Shown: in pieces, positions 8,508 through 17,507 of the stretch
Position numbering within the stretch: position 1 is the first letter of the stretch
Layout of the letters: the number at the start of each line of letters is the position of its first letter
Assembly (NCBI GenBank): GCA_020633335.1
Contig: JACKDU010000009.1
Coordinates: 186,001 to 250,000 of the forward strand
Direction: 5' to 3'
Length of the DNA stretch: 64,000 nucleotides
DNA from: Myxococcales bacterium
GTDB lineage: Bacteria > Myxococcota_A > Polyangia > Nannocystales > Nannocystaceae
Notes under the pieces: model-generated
Databases searched by the model: none
Seen by the model: only the letters and a program-made list of their open reading frames with translations
What the model was told of the DNA's origin: nothing
Translations under genes and position numbers: made by a program

Positions 8508-8983
8508 GGCGCCGAGGGGCCCGCATTTGCCCGGGTCTCGGGGCGGGGCTCCTCGCCCTGGGCCTCGCCCTCGGGGCCTGCGCCGAGCCGCCGCCGCGCT
8601 TCACCGAAGCGATGGTCCTCGGCGGCGTCGAGGTCTCGGTCGACGAGCTCAACGCGGGGGCGAAGCTCTACGGCCTCCACTGCGCCTCCTGCCACGGCTT
8701 CGAGGGCAAGGGAGACGGCCCGGCGGCGCGCCACCTCAACCCGGGCCCGCGTGACCTCAAGGCGGGCGACTTCGTCCACAAGTCGACGCCGGGCGACGCC
8801 CTGCCGACCGACGCTGACCTCCTCAGGGTGCTCCGCGAGGGCTTGCCCGGGCGCGGGATGCCGGCGTGGGGTGGCATGCGGGACGAGGACCTGCGGGCCC
8901 TCGTCGCCTACATCAAGACCCTCTCGCCCCGCTGGCGCGAGCCGGTGAGCGATCCCCAGCGCCCGTCCGCGGGCAGTGAGTAA
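8504..8983 (+). CDS. Lipoprotein monoheme cytochrome c
   Basis: 159 residues. The N-terminus is a lipoprotein signal with lipobox LGAC near residue 25, so it should be membrane-tethered and face the periplasm. One heme site, CASCH, is at residues 60-64; the likely axial Met is in GRGMPAWGG. The fold is class I cytochrome c. It overlaps the sco gene by ATGA, so the four genes 6416-8983 form an operon. It may carry electrons between alternative complex III and the oxidase, but that is inference. Confidence 0.93.
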   Translation: MRRRGARICPGLGAGLLALGLALGACAEPPPRFTEAMVLGGVEVSVDELNAGAKLYGLHCASCHGFEGKGDGPAARHLNPGPRDLKAGDFVHKSTPGDALPTDADLLRVLREGLPGRGMPAWGGMRDEDLRALVAYIKTLSPRWREPVSDPQRPSAGSE

Positions 8984-9053
8984 AGTCCACGCAGACCGGC
9001 CAAAGCTGCCCCAAGGGCCGTGTTGTACGGGGCATGGGACAGGGGGTCGCAGC

Positions 9054-9105
9054 GGACCGGTCCTGGCAGCGGGCAAATCCGCAGAACTCCTGGCCGGGAC
9101 CGGTC
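9054..9105. promoter_or_regulatory. Two GGACCGGTC sites upstream of the act operon
   Basis: The palindrome GGACCGGTCC at 9054-9063 and a second GGACCGGTC at 9097-9105 lie 43 bases apart in the 316-base gap before actA. Paired palindromes upstream of a large operon suggest binding sites for a regulator. Nothing in the sequence says which one. Confidence 0.35.
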
Positions 9106-9203
9106 GACCCGCCGCCGAGGGGCGCCTCCACAGGCCGCCCTATGATGACCACCCTCCGCGTATTTTTCTGCTCCCGTAGGCCCCCGTAGAGGGGCGCGGA
9201 CAG

Positions 9204-9233
9204 TTGCAATCCTGGACACAGCCCTGATAGGGT
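9204..9233 (+). promoter_or_regulatory. actA: Candidate sigma-70-type promoter for the act operon
   Basis: TTGCAA (9204-9209) and TAGGGT (9228-9233) are separated by 18 bases, about 66 bases before the actA start. The match is moderate. The rest of 8984-9299 has no gene; it also holds a short T-rich stretch (TATTTTTCT near 9155) without a clear hairpin. Confidence 0.3.
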
Positions 9234-9299
9234 GCGCGCCAAAGCAGCGCCTTGGACGCATCCACTTCCAGGGATCTCCTCGAAAGAAGGTGAAGTGAC

Positions 9300-9944
9300 G
9301 TGCCGGCCATCTTTCCTCGCTGGACGAACAACATTCCGCTCGCGATCGCGATCCTTGGCCCGATCTTCGGCGCCGGGCTGATCGGAGGGGTTTGGTACTA
9401 CTTCTCGCCGAAGTTCACGGACGTCGGCTACCGCCCGATCCAGCCGGTCCCCTTCAGCCACAAGCTCCACGCGGGCGACATGGGCATGGACTGCCGCTAC
9501 TGCCACAACACGGTGGAGCGGGCGCCCCACGCCGCGATCCCGCCGACCGCGACCTGCATGAACTGTCACTCGCAGGTGAAGACCGACTCGCCCAAGCTCG
9601 CGCTCGTCCGCGAGAGCTACGAGAGCGGCGCGTCGATCCCGTGGATCCGGATCCATCAGCTCCCCGACTACGCCTACTTCGATCACCGACCGCACCTCGC
9701 GGCCGGCGTCGGCTGCTCGACCTGCCACGGCCGGATCGATCAGATGACCGTCGTCCAGATGGATCAGCCGCTCTCGATGAGCTGGTGCCTCGACTGCCAC
9801 CGCAACCCCGAGCCCAACCTGCGGCCGCTCGACCAGATCACGAACATGGACTGGAACACCGCGGTCGAGAGCTATGACCCGAAGTCGGACGGTCGCAAGC
9901 GCGAGCTCACGCCGCCCGAGCACTGCTCTGGGTGCCACCGCTAG
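9300..9944 (+). CDS. actA: Alternative complex III subunit A, pentaheme cytochrome c
   Basis: 214 residues starting at GTG 9300, preceded by GAAGG. An N-terminal transmembrane helix (about residues 14-34) anchors a domain with five CXXCH sites: CRYCH at 65, CMNCH at 86, CSTCH at 139, CLDCH at 163 and CSGCH at 209. Five hemes and this spacing are typical of ActA. In alternative complex III the subunit passes electrons from quinol oxidation towards cytochrome c or directly to the oxidase. First gene of an act operon in the standard order. Confidence 0.97.
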   Translation: MPAIFPRWTNNIPLAIAILGPIFGAGLIGGVWYYFSPKFTDVGYRPIQPVPFSHKLHAGDMGMDCRYCHNTVERAPHAAIPPTATCMNCHSQVKTDSPKLALVRESYESGASIPWIRIHQLPDYAYFDHRPHLAAGVGCSTCHGRIDQMTVVQMDQPLSMSWCLDCHRNPEPNLRPLDQITNMDWNTAVESYDPKSDGRKRELTPPEHCSGCHR

Positions 9945-9971
9945 GCAAGGGAAAAACAACGGGTACGAACG

Positions 9972-12900
9972 ATGAGCAAGCCCACCGAATCCCTCAAGGC
10001 CTACTGGCGCAGCCTCGAAGCCCACTCGAGCATGGTCTCGGGTGCCGAGGCGCCGGTCTCCCACGACGAGTTCCCGGCGGCGCCGACCGCCGAGCTCACC
10101 CAGCTCCGGGTCAAGCGCCGCTCCTTCGTCGGCCTCCTCGGCGCGTCGACGGCCCTCGCGGGCCTGACGACCGGCTGCCTCCGCAAGCCGGTCGAGCGGA
10201 TCATGCCCTTCGCCAAGCGGCCGGAGGATCTGATCCCCGGCAAGCCCGAGTTCTACGCGACCGGCTTCCAGGTCGGCGGCTCGGTGCTCGGCGTGGTCGC
10301 CGAGTCCCAGGACGGTCGACCGATCAAGATCGAGGGCAACCCGAAGCACGCGGCCTCGCAGGGCGCGACCGACGGCTGGGCGCAGGCGACGGTCCTGACG
10401 CTCTACGACACCGATCGCTCGCAGGTCCCGCAGACCCGCGGCGAGGGCGGCGAGCTCCAGGCGAGCGACTGGGCGAGCGCCGACGAGGCGATCAACGGGA
10501 TCCTCAGCGGGGCCCGCGGCGCCGGCGGCAAGGGGGTCGCGCTGGTGGTCCCCTGGGTCGCCTCGCCGACCCTCCGCGAGCACCTCAAGAACTTCACCAA
10601 GAGCTTCCCGCAGGCGCGCGTCTTCCTCTGCGATCCGACGGCGCCGGCGAACGCGACCGCGGCCCTCGAGATGCTGGCCGAGCAGGGCGCGCGCGCGACC
10701 TACCACCTCGACGGTGCTGAGGTCGTCCTCGCGCTCGACGCCGACTTCATGGGCGACATGCAGGACCACGTCCGCCTCGCCCGCGAGTTCGCCCGCACCC
10801 GCTCGCCGCTGAGCCCCGGCGAGGCGATGAACCGCCTCTACGCGGTCGAGCCCCACTTCACGATCACCGGCGCCAACGCCGATCATCGCCTGCCCCTTCG
10901 GGCAGCCAAGGTCGGTCGCTTCCTGGTCGCGCTCGCGCACGAGCTGGTGACCAACCACGGCGTCAAGCTCCCCGAGGACATCGCCGGGGAGATCGGCCCC
11001 CAGGAGCTCGGCGAGGACGCCGCGAAGTGGGTCCCGGCGGTCGCCAAGGACCTGATCAACGCCCGCACCAACCGCGGCAAGCACTCGGCGATCCTGGTCG
11101 GCGAGCGCCAGCCCGCCTGGGTGCACGGCCTGGCGATCATCCTCAACACCGCGATCGGCAACCAGACCAACTCGCTCCGCCTCCGTCACGACGACATGGC
11201 GGTCGCCACCGAGGGCGTCGCTGCCCTCGCCGAGGCGCTGAGCAAGGGCGAGATCACGACGGTCCTCTGCCTCGACACCAACCCCGCCTACCACGCCGCG
11301 GGCGCGCTCAAGATGGGCGAGCTCCTGGGCCGGGCGACGGTGGTCCACGCCGGCTTCCACGTCGACGAGACCGCCCGCCTGGCGACCTGGCACCTGCCGC
11401 TCAGCCACCACCTCGAGGAGTGGGGCGATCTCGAGTCGAGCGAGGGGTCGATGACGGTCTGCCAGCCGCTCATCGAGCCGATGTTCGACACCCGCTCGGC
11501 GATCCGCCTCCTCGCCTGGTGGGCGACCGGCAACCAGATGCCGAGCTATGACCTCGTCTACGGCCACTGGCAGGCCGAGCTCGGCGCCTCGTTCTCGAAG
11601 CGTCGCTGGGAGCGGTGGCTCCACGACGGGATCGTCACCGGCGTCCCCCGCTCGCCGTCGACGCCGGTCTTCCAGCACTTCGACGCGCTCGCCTCGGCGA
11701 TCAAGAACGGCCTCAAGGACGCGCCGCAGGACGAGCTCTTCGAGGTCAACTTCCACCTCGACCCGAAGCTCGCCGACGGCCGCTACGCCAACAACGGCTG
11801 GATGCAAGAGGTCCCGCACCCGATGTCCAAGCTCTGCTGGGACAACGCGGCCTACATCAGCCCGGCGACCGCGAAGGAGCTCAAGGCTGAGAACTGCGAC
11901 CTCCTCAACATCCAGATCCCCGAGGTCGGCGAGATCCAGGTCCCGGTCTGGGTCATGCCGGGCCAGGCCGACAAGACGGTCTCCCTGAACATCGGCTACG
12001 GTCGCGAGAAGCTCGGGCAGATCGCCGAGGGCTGCGGGGTCGACGTCTCGAAGATCCAGCGCGGCGAGAACCCCTGGTTCGCCGGCAACGCCGGGGTCTC
12101 GAAGACCTCCGGCCAGCGGATGATCTACTCGACCCAGGACCACGGCACGCTCGATCCCGGCCTCGGCTACCCCGAGCGGCCGATCGTCCGCGAGACGACG
12201 ACCACCGAGGGCGGCTGGGCGGAGCCCGACTTCGCCAAGCAGGGCGACCTGATGAAGGCCGAGGACCTCCGCTCCCTCTGGGAGCACAACGAGGAGGCGA
12301 CACTCGGCGAGCCCAAGCTCATCGGCAAGCAGCAGTGGGGGATGGTCATCGACCTCAACCGCTGCAACGGCTGCAACGCCTGCGTCGCCGCCTGCAACGC
12401 CGAGAACAACATCCCGATCGTCGGGCGCAAGGAGGTCGGGAACGGCCGCGAGATGCACTGGATGCGCATCGACCGCTACTTCTCGGGGTGGGACGTCGCC
12501 AACCCCGAGGCGGTGATGCAGCCGATGCTCTGCCAGCACTGCGAGACCGCCCCCTGCGAGAACGTCTGCCCGGTCGCGGCCACGGCCCACAGCCCCGAGG
12601 GGCTCAACGACATGGCCTACAACCGCTGCATCGGCACCCGCTACTGCGCGAACAACTGCCCCTACAAGGTCCGGCGCTTCAACTTCCACAACTACAACCT
12701 GCGGATGGAGGAGGACATGGGCCTCGATCCGCTGGTTCGGATGGGGCGCAACCCGGACGTCACCGTCCGCTTCCGCGGCGTCATCGAGAAGTGCTCCTAC
12801 TGCGTCCAGCGGATCAACGGCGCCAAGATCGAGGCCCACATCAGCGGCCGCGACACCGTCGAGGACGGGGTGATCGTCACCGCCTGCGAGCAGGTCTGCC

Positions 12901-13061
12901 CGACCGAGGCGATCGCCTTCGGTGACATCGCCGACCCGAGCACGCGGGTCGCCAAGCTGAGGGCGACCAAGCGCAACTACGGGGTCCTCACCGATCTCTA
13001 CACCCGCCCGCGCACGACCTACCTCGGTCGCGTCCGCAACCCCAACCCGGAGCTCGCGTAA
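9972..13061 (+). CDS. actB: Alternative complex III subunit B, molybdopterin-oxidoreductase-like plus iron-sulfur domain
   Basis: 1029 residues, a fusion of the B1 (molybdopterin-enzyme-like) and B2 (ferredoxin-like) parts normal for ActB. A twin-arginine signal is visible: R49-R50 in KRRSFVGLLGAS followed by a hydrophobic stretch. The C-terminal third has four Cys sets for Fe-S clusters, starting with CNGCNACVAAC at 798, then CQHCETAPCENVC, CIGTRYCANNC, and CSYC with CEQVCPTEA. In characterised complexes the B1 domain holds no molybdenum cofactor. The gene follows actA after 27 bases and precedes actC by 3. Confidence 0.96.
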   Translation: MSKPTESLKAYWRSLEAHSSMVSGAEAPVSHDEFPAAPTAELTQLRVKRRSFVGLLGASTALAGLTTGCLRKPVERIMPFAKRPEDLIPGKPEFYATGFQVGGSVLGVVAESQDGRPIKIEGNPKHAASQGATDGWAQATVLTLYDTDRSQVPQTRGEGGELQASDWASADEAINGILSGARGAGGKGVALVVPWVASPTLREHLKNFTKSFPQARVFLCDPTAPANATAALEMLAEQGARATYHLDGAEVVLALDADFMGDMQDHVRLAREFARTRSPLSPGEAMNRLYAVEPHFTITGANADHRLPLRAAKVGRFLVALAHELVTNHGVKLPEDIAGEIGPQELGEDAAKWVPAVAKDLINARTNRGKHSAILVGERQPAWVHGLAIILNTAIGNQTNSLRLRHDDMAVATEGVAALAEALSKGEITTVLCLDTNPAYHAAGALKMGELLGRATVVHAGFHVDETARLATWHLPLSHHLEEWGDLESSEGSMTVCQPLIEPMFDTRSAIRLLAWWATGNQMPSYDLVYGHWQAELGASFSKRRWERWLHDGIVTGVPRSPSTPVFQHFDALASAIKNGLKDAPQDELFEVNFHLDPKLADGRYANNGWMQEVPHPMSKLCWDNAAYISPATAKELKAENCDLLNIQIPEVGEIQVPVWVMPGQADKTVSLNIGYGREKLGQIAEGCGVDVSKIQRGENPWFAGNAGVSKTSGQRMIYSTQDHGTLDPGLGYPERPIVRETTTTEGGWAEPDFAKQGDLMKAEDLRSLWEHNEEATLGEPKLIGKQQWGMVIDLNRCNGCNACVAACNAENNIPIVGRKEVGNGREMHWMRIDRYFSGWDVANPEAVMQPMLCQHCETAPCENVCPVAATAHSPEGLNDMAYNRCIGTRYCANNCPYKVRRFNFHNYNLRMEEDMGLDPLVRMGRNPDVTVRFRGVIEKCSYCVQRINGAKIEAHISGRDTVEDGVIVTACEQVCPTEAIAFGDIADPSTRVAKLRATKRNYGVLTDLYTRPRTTYLGRVRNPNPELA
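10890..10905. repeat. Perfect 6-bp hairpin motif CTGCCC-CTTC-GGGCAG inside actB
   Basis: This 16-base palindrome lies in the actB frame and forces codons CTT, CGG and GCA that are rare in this window. It is one member of the dispersed CTGNCC-AAAG-GGNCAG family described in the findings. Confidence 0.45.
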
Positions 13062-13064
13062 GCC

Positions 13065-14453
13065 ATGGCTGCCTTTGACGAACTCGATCCTCTGTCCGGG
13101 CGCAAGGTCCTGGTCGAGAACAACCTGACGTTCCACGACGTCACGGAGGCCGTCGCCGCCCCGATTGAGATCCCGAACGCCCGCTGGTGGGGCTTCTTCA
13201 TCGTCTCGGTGATGATGCTCGGCCTCCTCCTGGTGTCGCTGGGCTGGCTCTTCTGGGAGGGCGTCGGCATCTGGGGTCTGAACAACCCGGTCGACTGGGG
13301 CTGGGCGATCGTCAACTTCGTCTTCTGGGTCGGCATCGGTCACGCGGGAACCCTGATCTCCGCGGTCTTGTTCCTCTTCCGTCAGAAGTGGAGGACCTCG
13401 ATCAACCGCGCCGCCGAGGCGATGACGATCTTCGCGGTCATCTGCGCGCTCCTCTTCCCGACGGTCCACACCGGCCGCCCCTGGTTCATCTACTGGCCGC
13501 TGCCGATCCCCAACCAGATGGGGATGTGGCCGAACTTCCGCTCGCCGCTCCTCTGGGACGTCTTCGCGGTCTCGACCTACTTCACGGTCTCGCTCCTCTT
13601 CTGGTACGTCGGCCTGATCCCCGACCTCGCGACGATGCGCGACCGGGCGAAGACGACGACGCGCAAGATCGCCTACGGCATCTTCTCGCTGGGCTGGCGC
13701 GGCTCGACCCGCCACTGGCAGCACTACGAGAAGGCCTACCTGATCCTCGCCGGCCTGGCGACGCCGCTGGTCCTCTCGGTCCACACGATCGTTAGCTTCG
13801 ACTTCGCGGTCTCCCAGCTCCCTGGCTGGCACACGACGATCTTCCCGCCCTACTTCGTCGCCGGCGCGATCTTCTCCGGCTTCGGCATGGTCCTCACCCT
13901 GCTGGTGCCGCTCCGCTCCTGGTTCAAGCTCGAGAACCTGGTCACGATCAAGCACCTCGAGAACATGGCGAAGATCATCCTCGTGACCGGCACCATGGTC
14001 GGTTACGCGTACGGGATGGAGTTCTTCATCGCCTGGTACTCCGGGAACCCCTACGAGCAGTTCGCCTTCGCAAACCGCGCGTTCGGCGACTACTGGTGGG
14101 CCTACTGGATCATGATCAGCTGCAACGTCATCTCGCCGCAGCTCTTCTGGTTCAAGGCGATCCGCCGGAGCCCCCTCCTCCTCTTCATCATCTCGATCTT
14201 CGTCAACATCGGAATGTGGTTCGAGCGCTTCGTCATCACGGTGACCTCGCTCCACCACGACTTCCTCCCGTCGTCGTGGGACTACTACTCCCCGACCTTC
14301 TGGGACATGACGACCCTGATCGGCTCCTTCGGCCTCTTCTTCACGCTCTTCTGCCTCTTCGTCCGCTTCCTGCCCACCATCGCCATGGCTGAGGTCAAGT
14401 CGGTGATGCCGCAGGCGGACCCCCACTTCGGCGAGGACGGCCACCATGAGTAA
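13065..14453 (+). CDS. actC: Alternative complex III subunit C, NrfD-like membrane protein
   Basis: 462 residues with about ten transmembrane helices, of the NrfD/PsrC family that holds the quinol site next to the ActB Fe-S domain. Recognisable stretches are WVGIGHAGTLISA, HTGRPWFIYWPLP and VHTIVSFDFAVS. The start is 3 bases after the actB stop, and the end overlaps actD by 8 bases. ActC and ActF are related and together form the membrane core of the complex. Confidence 0.96.
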   Translation: MAAFDELDPLSGRKVLVENNLTFHDVTEAVAAPIEIPNARWWGFFIVSVMMLGLLLVSLGWLFWEGVGIWGLNNPVDWGWAIVNFVFWVGIGHAGTLISAVLFLFRQKWRTSINRAAEAMTIFAVICALLFPTVHTGRPWFIYWPLPIPNQMGMWPNFRSPLLWDVFAVSTYFTVSLLFWYVGLIPDLATMRDRAKTTTRKIAYGIFSLGWRGSTRHWQHYEKAYLILAGLATPLVLSVHTIVSFDFAVSQLPGWHTTIFPPYFVAGAIFSGFGMVLTLLVPLRSWFKLENLVTIKHLENMAKIILVTGTMVGYAYGMEFFIAWYSGNPYEQFAFANRAFGDYWWAYWIMISCNVISPQLFWFKAIRRSPLLLFIISIFVNIGMWFERFVITVTSLHHDFLPSSWDYYSPTFWDMTTLIGSFGLFFTLFCLFVRFLPTIAMAEVKSVMPQADPHFGEDGHHE

Positions 14454-14991
14454 GCCCATCAAGAAGAAAGTCTTCGGCCTGATGGCCGAGTATGAGACGC
14501 CCAAGGGCATCTTCCACGCCTGCGAGAAGGTCCGCGACGCGGGCTACCAGAAGTGGGACTCGTACACCCCCTTCCCGGTGCACAACCTCGACAAGGCGAT
14601 GGGCCTGCCCCCGTCGATCCTCGGCTGGATCGTCTTCATCTGCGGCATGACCGGGGCCTCCTGCGGCATGCTCCTGCAGTGGTGGACGTCGACGATCGAG
14701 TACCCGGTGATCATCGCCGCCAAGCCCTACTTCTCCTACCAGGCCTTCGTCCCGGTGACCTTCGAGCTCGGCGTCCTCCTGGCGTCGTTCGGCGCGGTCT
14801 TTGGGATGCTCGGGCTCAACCGGCTGCCGCAGTGGTACCACTCCTGCTTCAACAGCGAGCGCTTCGCGCGGGTGACGGACGACAAGTTCTTCATCTGCAT
14901 CGAGGCGAGCGACCCGAAGTACGACCCGGAGCGGACCCGCAAGCTCCTCGAGAGCACCGGCGCGGCCCACATCGAGGAAGTCGAGGACTGA
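14446..14991 (+). CDS. actD: Alternative complex III subunit D (DUF3341)
   Basis: 181 residues. The N-terminal part (VFGLMAEYETPKGIFHACEK) and the motif SYTPFPVHNLDKAMGL are typical of DUF3341/ActD. Two transmembrane helices follow at about residues 58-80 and 100-122. It is a small structural subunit of the complex with no cofactor. The ATG lies inside the end of actC (8-base overlap), and actE begins 2 bases after its stop. Confidence 0.95.
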   Translation: MSKPIKKKVFGLMAEYETPKGIFHACEKVRDAGYQKWDSYTPFPVHNLDKAMGLPPSILGWIVFICGMTGASCGMLLQWWTSTIEYPVIIAAKPYFSYQAFVPVTFELGVLLASFGAVFGMLGLNRLPQWYHSCFNSERFARVTDDKFFICIEASDPKYDPERTRKLLESTGAAHIEEVED

Positions 14992-14993
14992 CC

Positions 14994-15680
14994 ATGACGC
15001 GCTTCAACGCCCTCAACGTCGCGCTGGCGCTCGGGCTCCTGGCTGGCTGCCAGGGGAACCGCTCGGACCAGCCGCCGGTCCACATCTTCCAGAACATGGA
15101 CTTCCAGAAGCGCTTCGAGGCGCAGGAGGTCAACGACTTCTACTACGCCGTCGACTGCCCCGAGGAGGCCGCCGCCTACGATGAGGCGAAGGCCAAGGCG
15201 CTCGAGGAGCACGGCGAGGAGGAGCCGATCTTCGTCAAGAAGTGCTTCGGTCGGGCGATGCGGACGCCGCCCGCCGGCACCGTCGCGGTCGGTCACCTCA
15301 AGGACGACGACCACTACTTCCGCGGCCGCGGCCCCGACGGCCGCCTCATCGACGCGCTGCCCCCCCAGGTGGAGCTGAACGAGGCGCTGCTGAAGCGCGG
15401 CGAGGAGCGCTACAACATCTACTGCCAGCCCTGCCACGACTACGTCGGCAACGGGCAGGGCGTGGCCACGCTCCGCGGCGGCGGCTTCAAGGTCCAGCCG
15501 CCGAGCTACCACACCGAGAAGCTCCGGGCGATGCCGCTCGGCTACTTCTACAAGGTCATTTCCGAGGGGCAGGGGACGATGCTCTCCTACGCCTCGCAGA
15601 TCCCGGTTGAGGACCGCTGGGCGATCGCCGCCTGGGTCCGGACCCTGCAGGTCAGCCGGCAGTCGAAGGGGGGCAAGTGA
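14994..15680 (+). CDS. actE: Alternative complex III subunit E, lipoprotein monoheme cytochrome c
   Basis: 228 residues from ATG 14994. The signal ends in lipobox LAGC near residue 18. The heme site CQPCH is at residues 144-148, and the probable axial Met is in MLSYASQIP. PPAGTVAVGHL is the family motif before the heme domain. An acidic/Lys-rich insert of about 30 residues (EEAAAYDEAKAKALEEHG) between the N-tail and this motif is longer than I expect for ActE. Its stop overlaps the actF start. Confidence 0.95.
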   Translation: MTRFNALNVALALGLLAGCQGNRSDQPPVHIFQNMDFQKRFEAQEVNDFYYAVDCPEEAAAYDEAKAKALEEHGEEEPIFVKKCFGRAMRTPPAGTVAVGHLKDDDHYFRGRGPDGRLIDALPPQVELNEALLKRGEERYNIYCQPCHDYVGNGQGVATLRGGGFKVQPPSYHTEKLRAMPLGYFYKVISEGQGTMLSYASQIPVEDRWAIAAWVRTLQVSRQSKGGK

Positions 15681-16933
15681 TGTCCAGCCACGGCGCTACC
15701 GAAGTCTCCAAGGACCAGGTCTGGCTCAAGTCGAGCTCGCTCTGGGCCAAGCTGCCGATCATCGGCGTGATCCTCGCGGCCGCCGGCCTCGGCGGCGCGT
15801 TCTCGATGATGGGCGCGGACCCCCAGCACTTCTGGTACTCGTACCTGACGGCGCTGGCGACCTTCATCGCCTTCGGCCTCGGCGGCCTCTTCTTCGTGAT
15901 CATCCAGCACGTCACCCGCGCGGGCTGGTCGATCGTCGTCCGCCGCCTCGCCGAGAACGTGATGATCACCCTGCCGGCGCTCGCGCTCTGCGCGCTCCCG
16001 GTCGTCTTCATGGGGAGCCACGAGCTCTACGAGTGGACCCACCTCGAGGTCGTCCAGAACGACCCGATGCTGAGCTCGAAGGCCAGCTACCTCAACGAGG
16101 GCTTCTTCACCACCCGGATGCTGACCTACTTCGGCATCTGGACGCTCCTCTCGGTCCTCTTCTACGGCTGGTCGACGTCGCAGGACAACGCCACCGGCGA
16201 GGCGATCGACAAGAAGTCGCACGCGATGCGCTGGCTCTCGGCGCCCGCGGTGCTCCTCTTCGCGCTCTCGATGACCTTCTTCGCGTTCGACGCGCTGATG
16301 TCGCTGGACCCCCACTGGTTCTCGACGATGTTCGGCGTCTACTACTTCGCCGGCATCGCGGTGTCGGCGCACGCGATGCTCGCGCTCCTCTCGGTCGCCC
16401 TCCGCAACTCGGGCTACCTCAAGGGCGTGGTCACCGAGGAGCACAACCACGACCTCGGCAAGCTGATGTTCGGCTTCACGGTCTTCTTCGCGTACATCGG
16501 CTTCAGCCAGTACTTCCTGATCTGGTACGCGAACATCCCCGAGGAGACCCGCTGGTTCGCCTACCGGATCGCGGATGACTTCCTCCCGCTGACGACGCTC
16601 CTGGCGATCGGCCGCTTCCCGCTGCCCTTCTACTTCCTGCTCCCGCGGGCCATCAAGCGCTCGTCCACCACCCTGATCCTGGCGGCGATCTGGATCCTCT
16701 TCATGGAGATCGTCGACATGTTCTGGCTGGTGCAGCCGGTCCTCGCCCATCACCACGCCAAGGAGAGCGGCGAGCACCACATGACGATGCACATCGGCGC
16801 GGTCGACCTGCTCACGATCATCGGGATCGGCGGCGTCTTCCTCGCGGTCTTCGGCTGGGCGCTCAAGCGCCGGGCCCTGGTGCCGGTCAAGGACCCCCGC
16901 CTCACCGAGTCGGTGACCTTCGAGAACTTCTAA
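15680..16933 (+). CDS. actF: Alternative complex III subunit F, NrfD-like membrane protein
   Basis: 417 residues from ATG 15680, which shares one base with the actE stop (TGATG); a GTG three bases upstream is also in frame. About ten transmembrane helices, with FVIIQHVTRAGWSIVVRR and LMSLDPHWFSTMFGVYYFAG as family motifs. It pairs with ActC in the membrane part of the complex and lines a possible proton route. Last canonical act gene. Confidence 0.95.
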   Translation: MSSHGATEVSKDQVWLKSSSLWAKLPIIGVILAAAGLGGAFSMMGADPQHFWYSYLTALATFIAFGLGGLFFVIIQHVTRAGWSIVVRRLAENVMITLPALALCALPVVFMGSHELYEWTHLEVVQNDPMLSSKASYLNEGFFTTRMLTYFGIWTLLSVLFYGWSTSQDNATGEAIDKKSHAMRWLSAPAVLLFALSMTFFAFDALMSLDPHWFSTMFGVYYFAGIAVSAHAMLALLSVALRNSGYLKGVVTEEHNHDLGKLMFGFTVFFAYIGFSQYFLIWYANIPEETRWFAYRIADDFLPLTTLLAIGRFPLPFYFLLPRAIKRSSTTLILAAIWILFMEIVDMFWLVQPVLAHHHAKESGEHHMTMHIGAVDLLTIIGIGGVFLAVFGWALKRRALVPVKDPRLTESVTFENF

Positions 16934-16952
16934 CCCCCCTGGAGGATCTCCC

Positions 16953-17483
16953 ATGTCTGCGCAGCACTACAAGGGCGGTCACGAGCTCGACGCCCCGCCC
17001 ACACGGCAGCTCTTCAACATCGTCTGGGGCCTCGGGGCGATCACCCTCCTCTCGATCATCACCTGCGTCCAGCTCTTCAACCAGCAGCGCGACGCCCTCC
17101 TCGAGGAGCGCTACGCCGGCCCGTCGGCCCGCCTCGCCCAGTATCAGGACGCGCAGAACAAGCTGCGCTTCGAGAACGGCGAGACCGAGCTCAACGACAA
17201 CGGCAAGGTCGTCACCCTCGCCCACGTCCCGGTGACCCGGGCGGTCGAGAAGGTGCTGGCCGATCCCAAGCTCCTCCTGGCCGCGCCGCCGCCGCCGGGA
17301 TGGATGCACCCGGATGGCGCGCTGCCGGTGCCGGCTCCGGCTCCGGTGCCTGCGCCGGCCCCTGAGGGCGCGCCGGCCGAGGGCGCCGCAGGTGCAGAGG
17401 GTGCGACAACCAGTCCGGAGGCTGCTCCCGCGGGGGATGCAAAGCCGGCCGAGGCTGGTGCAGAGTCGGGCAAGACCCCCTGA
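16953..17483 (+). CDS. Small anchored protein of the act-cta cluster
   Basis: 176 residues, not recognised. GGAGG stands before the ATG. One transmembrane helix at about residues 19-42, then about 65 residues of soluble domain containing LAHVPVTRAVEKVLADPKLL, then a Pro/Ala/Glu-rich tail. The tail looks like a flexible tether. Position between actF and the second SCO gene suggests an accessory subunit or assembly factor of the respiratory complexes. Confidence 0.78.
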   Translation: MSAQHYKGGHELDAPPTRQLFNIVWGLGAITLLSIITCVQLFNQQRDALLEERYAGPSARLAQYQDAQNKLRFENGETELNDNGKVVTLAHVPVTRAVEKVLADPKLLLAAPPPPGWMHPDGALPVPAPAPVPAPAPEGAPAEGAAGAEGATTSPEAAPAGDAKPAEAGAESGKTP

Positions 17484-17507
17484 ACATCGTCTCCTGAGTT
17501 CCCCCCC

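Noticed and set aside
8913..14510. An 1865-codon open frame on the minus strand across the act genes
   Set aside because: It mirrors actA-actC in the other strand. In DNA with G/C at nearly every third position, antisense frames stay open by chance; the product is His/Asp/Arg/Val-rich repeats without any domain, while the plus strand has five heme sites and a full act operon.
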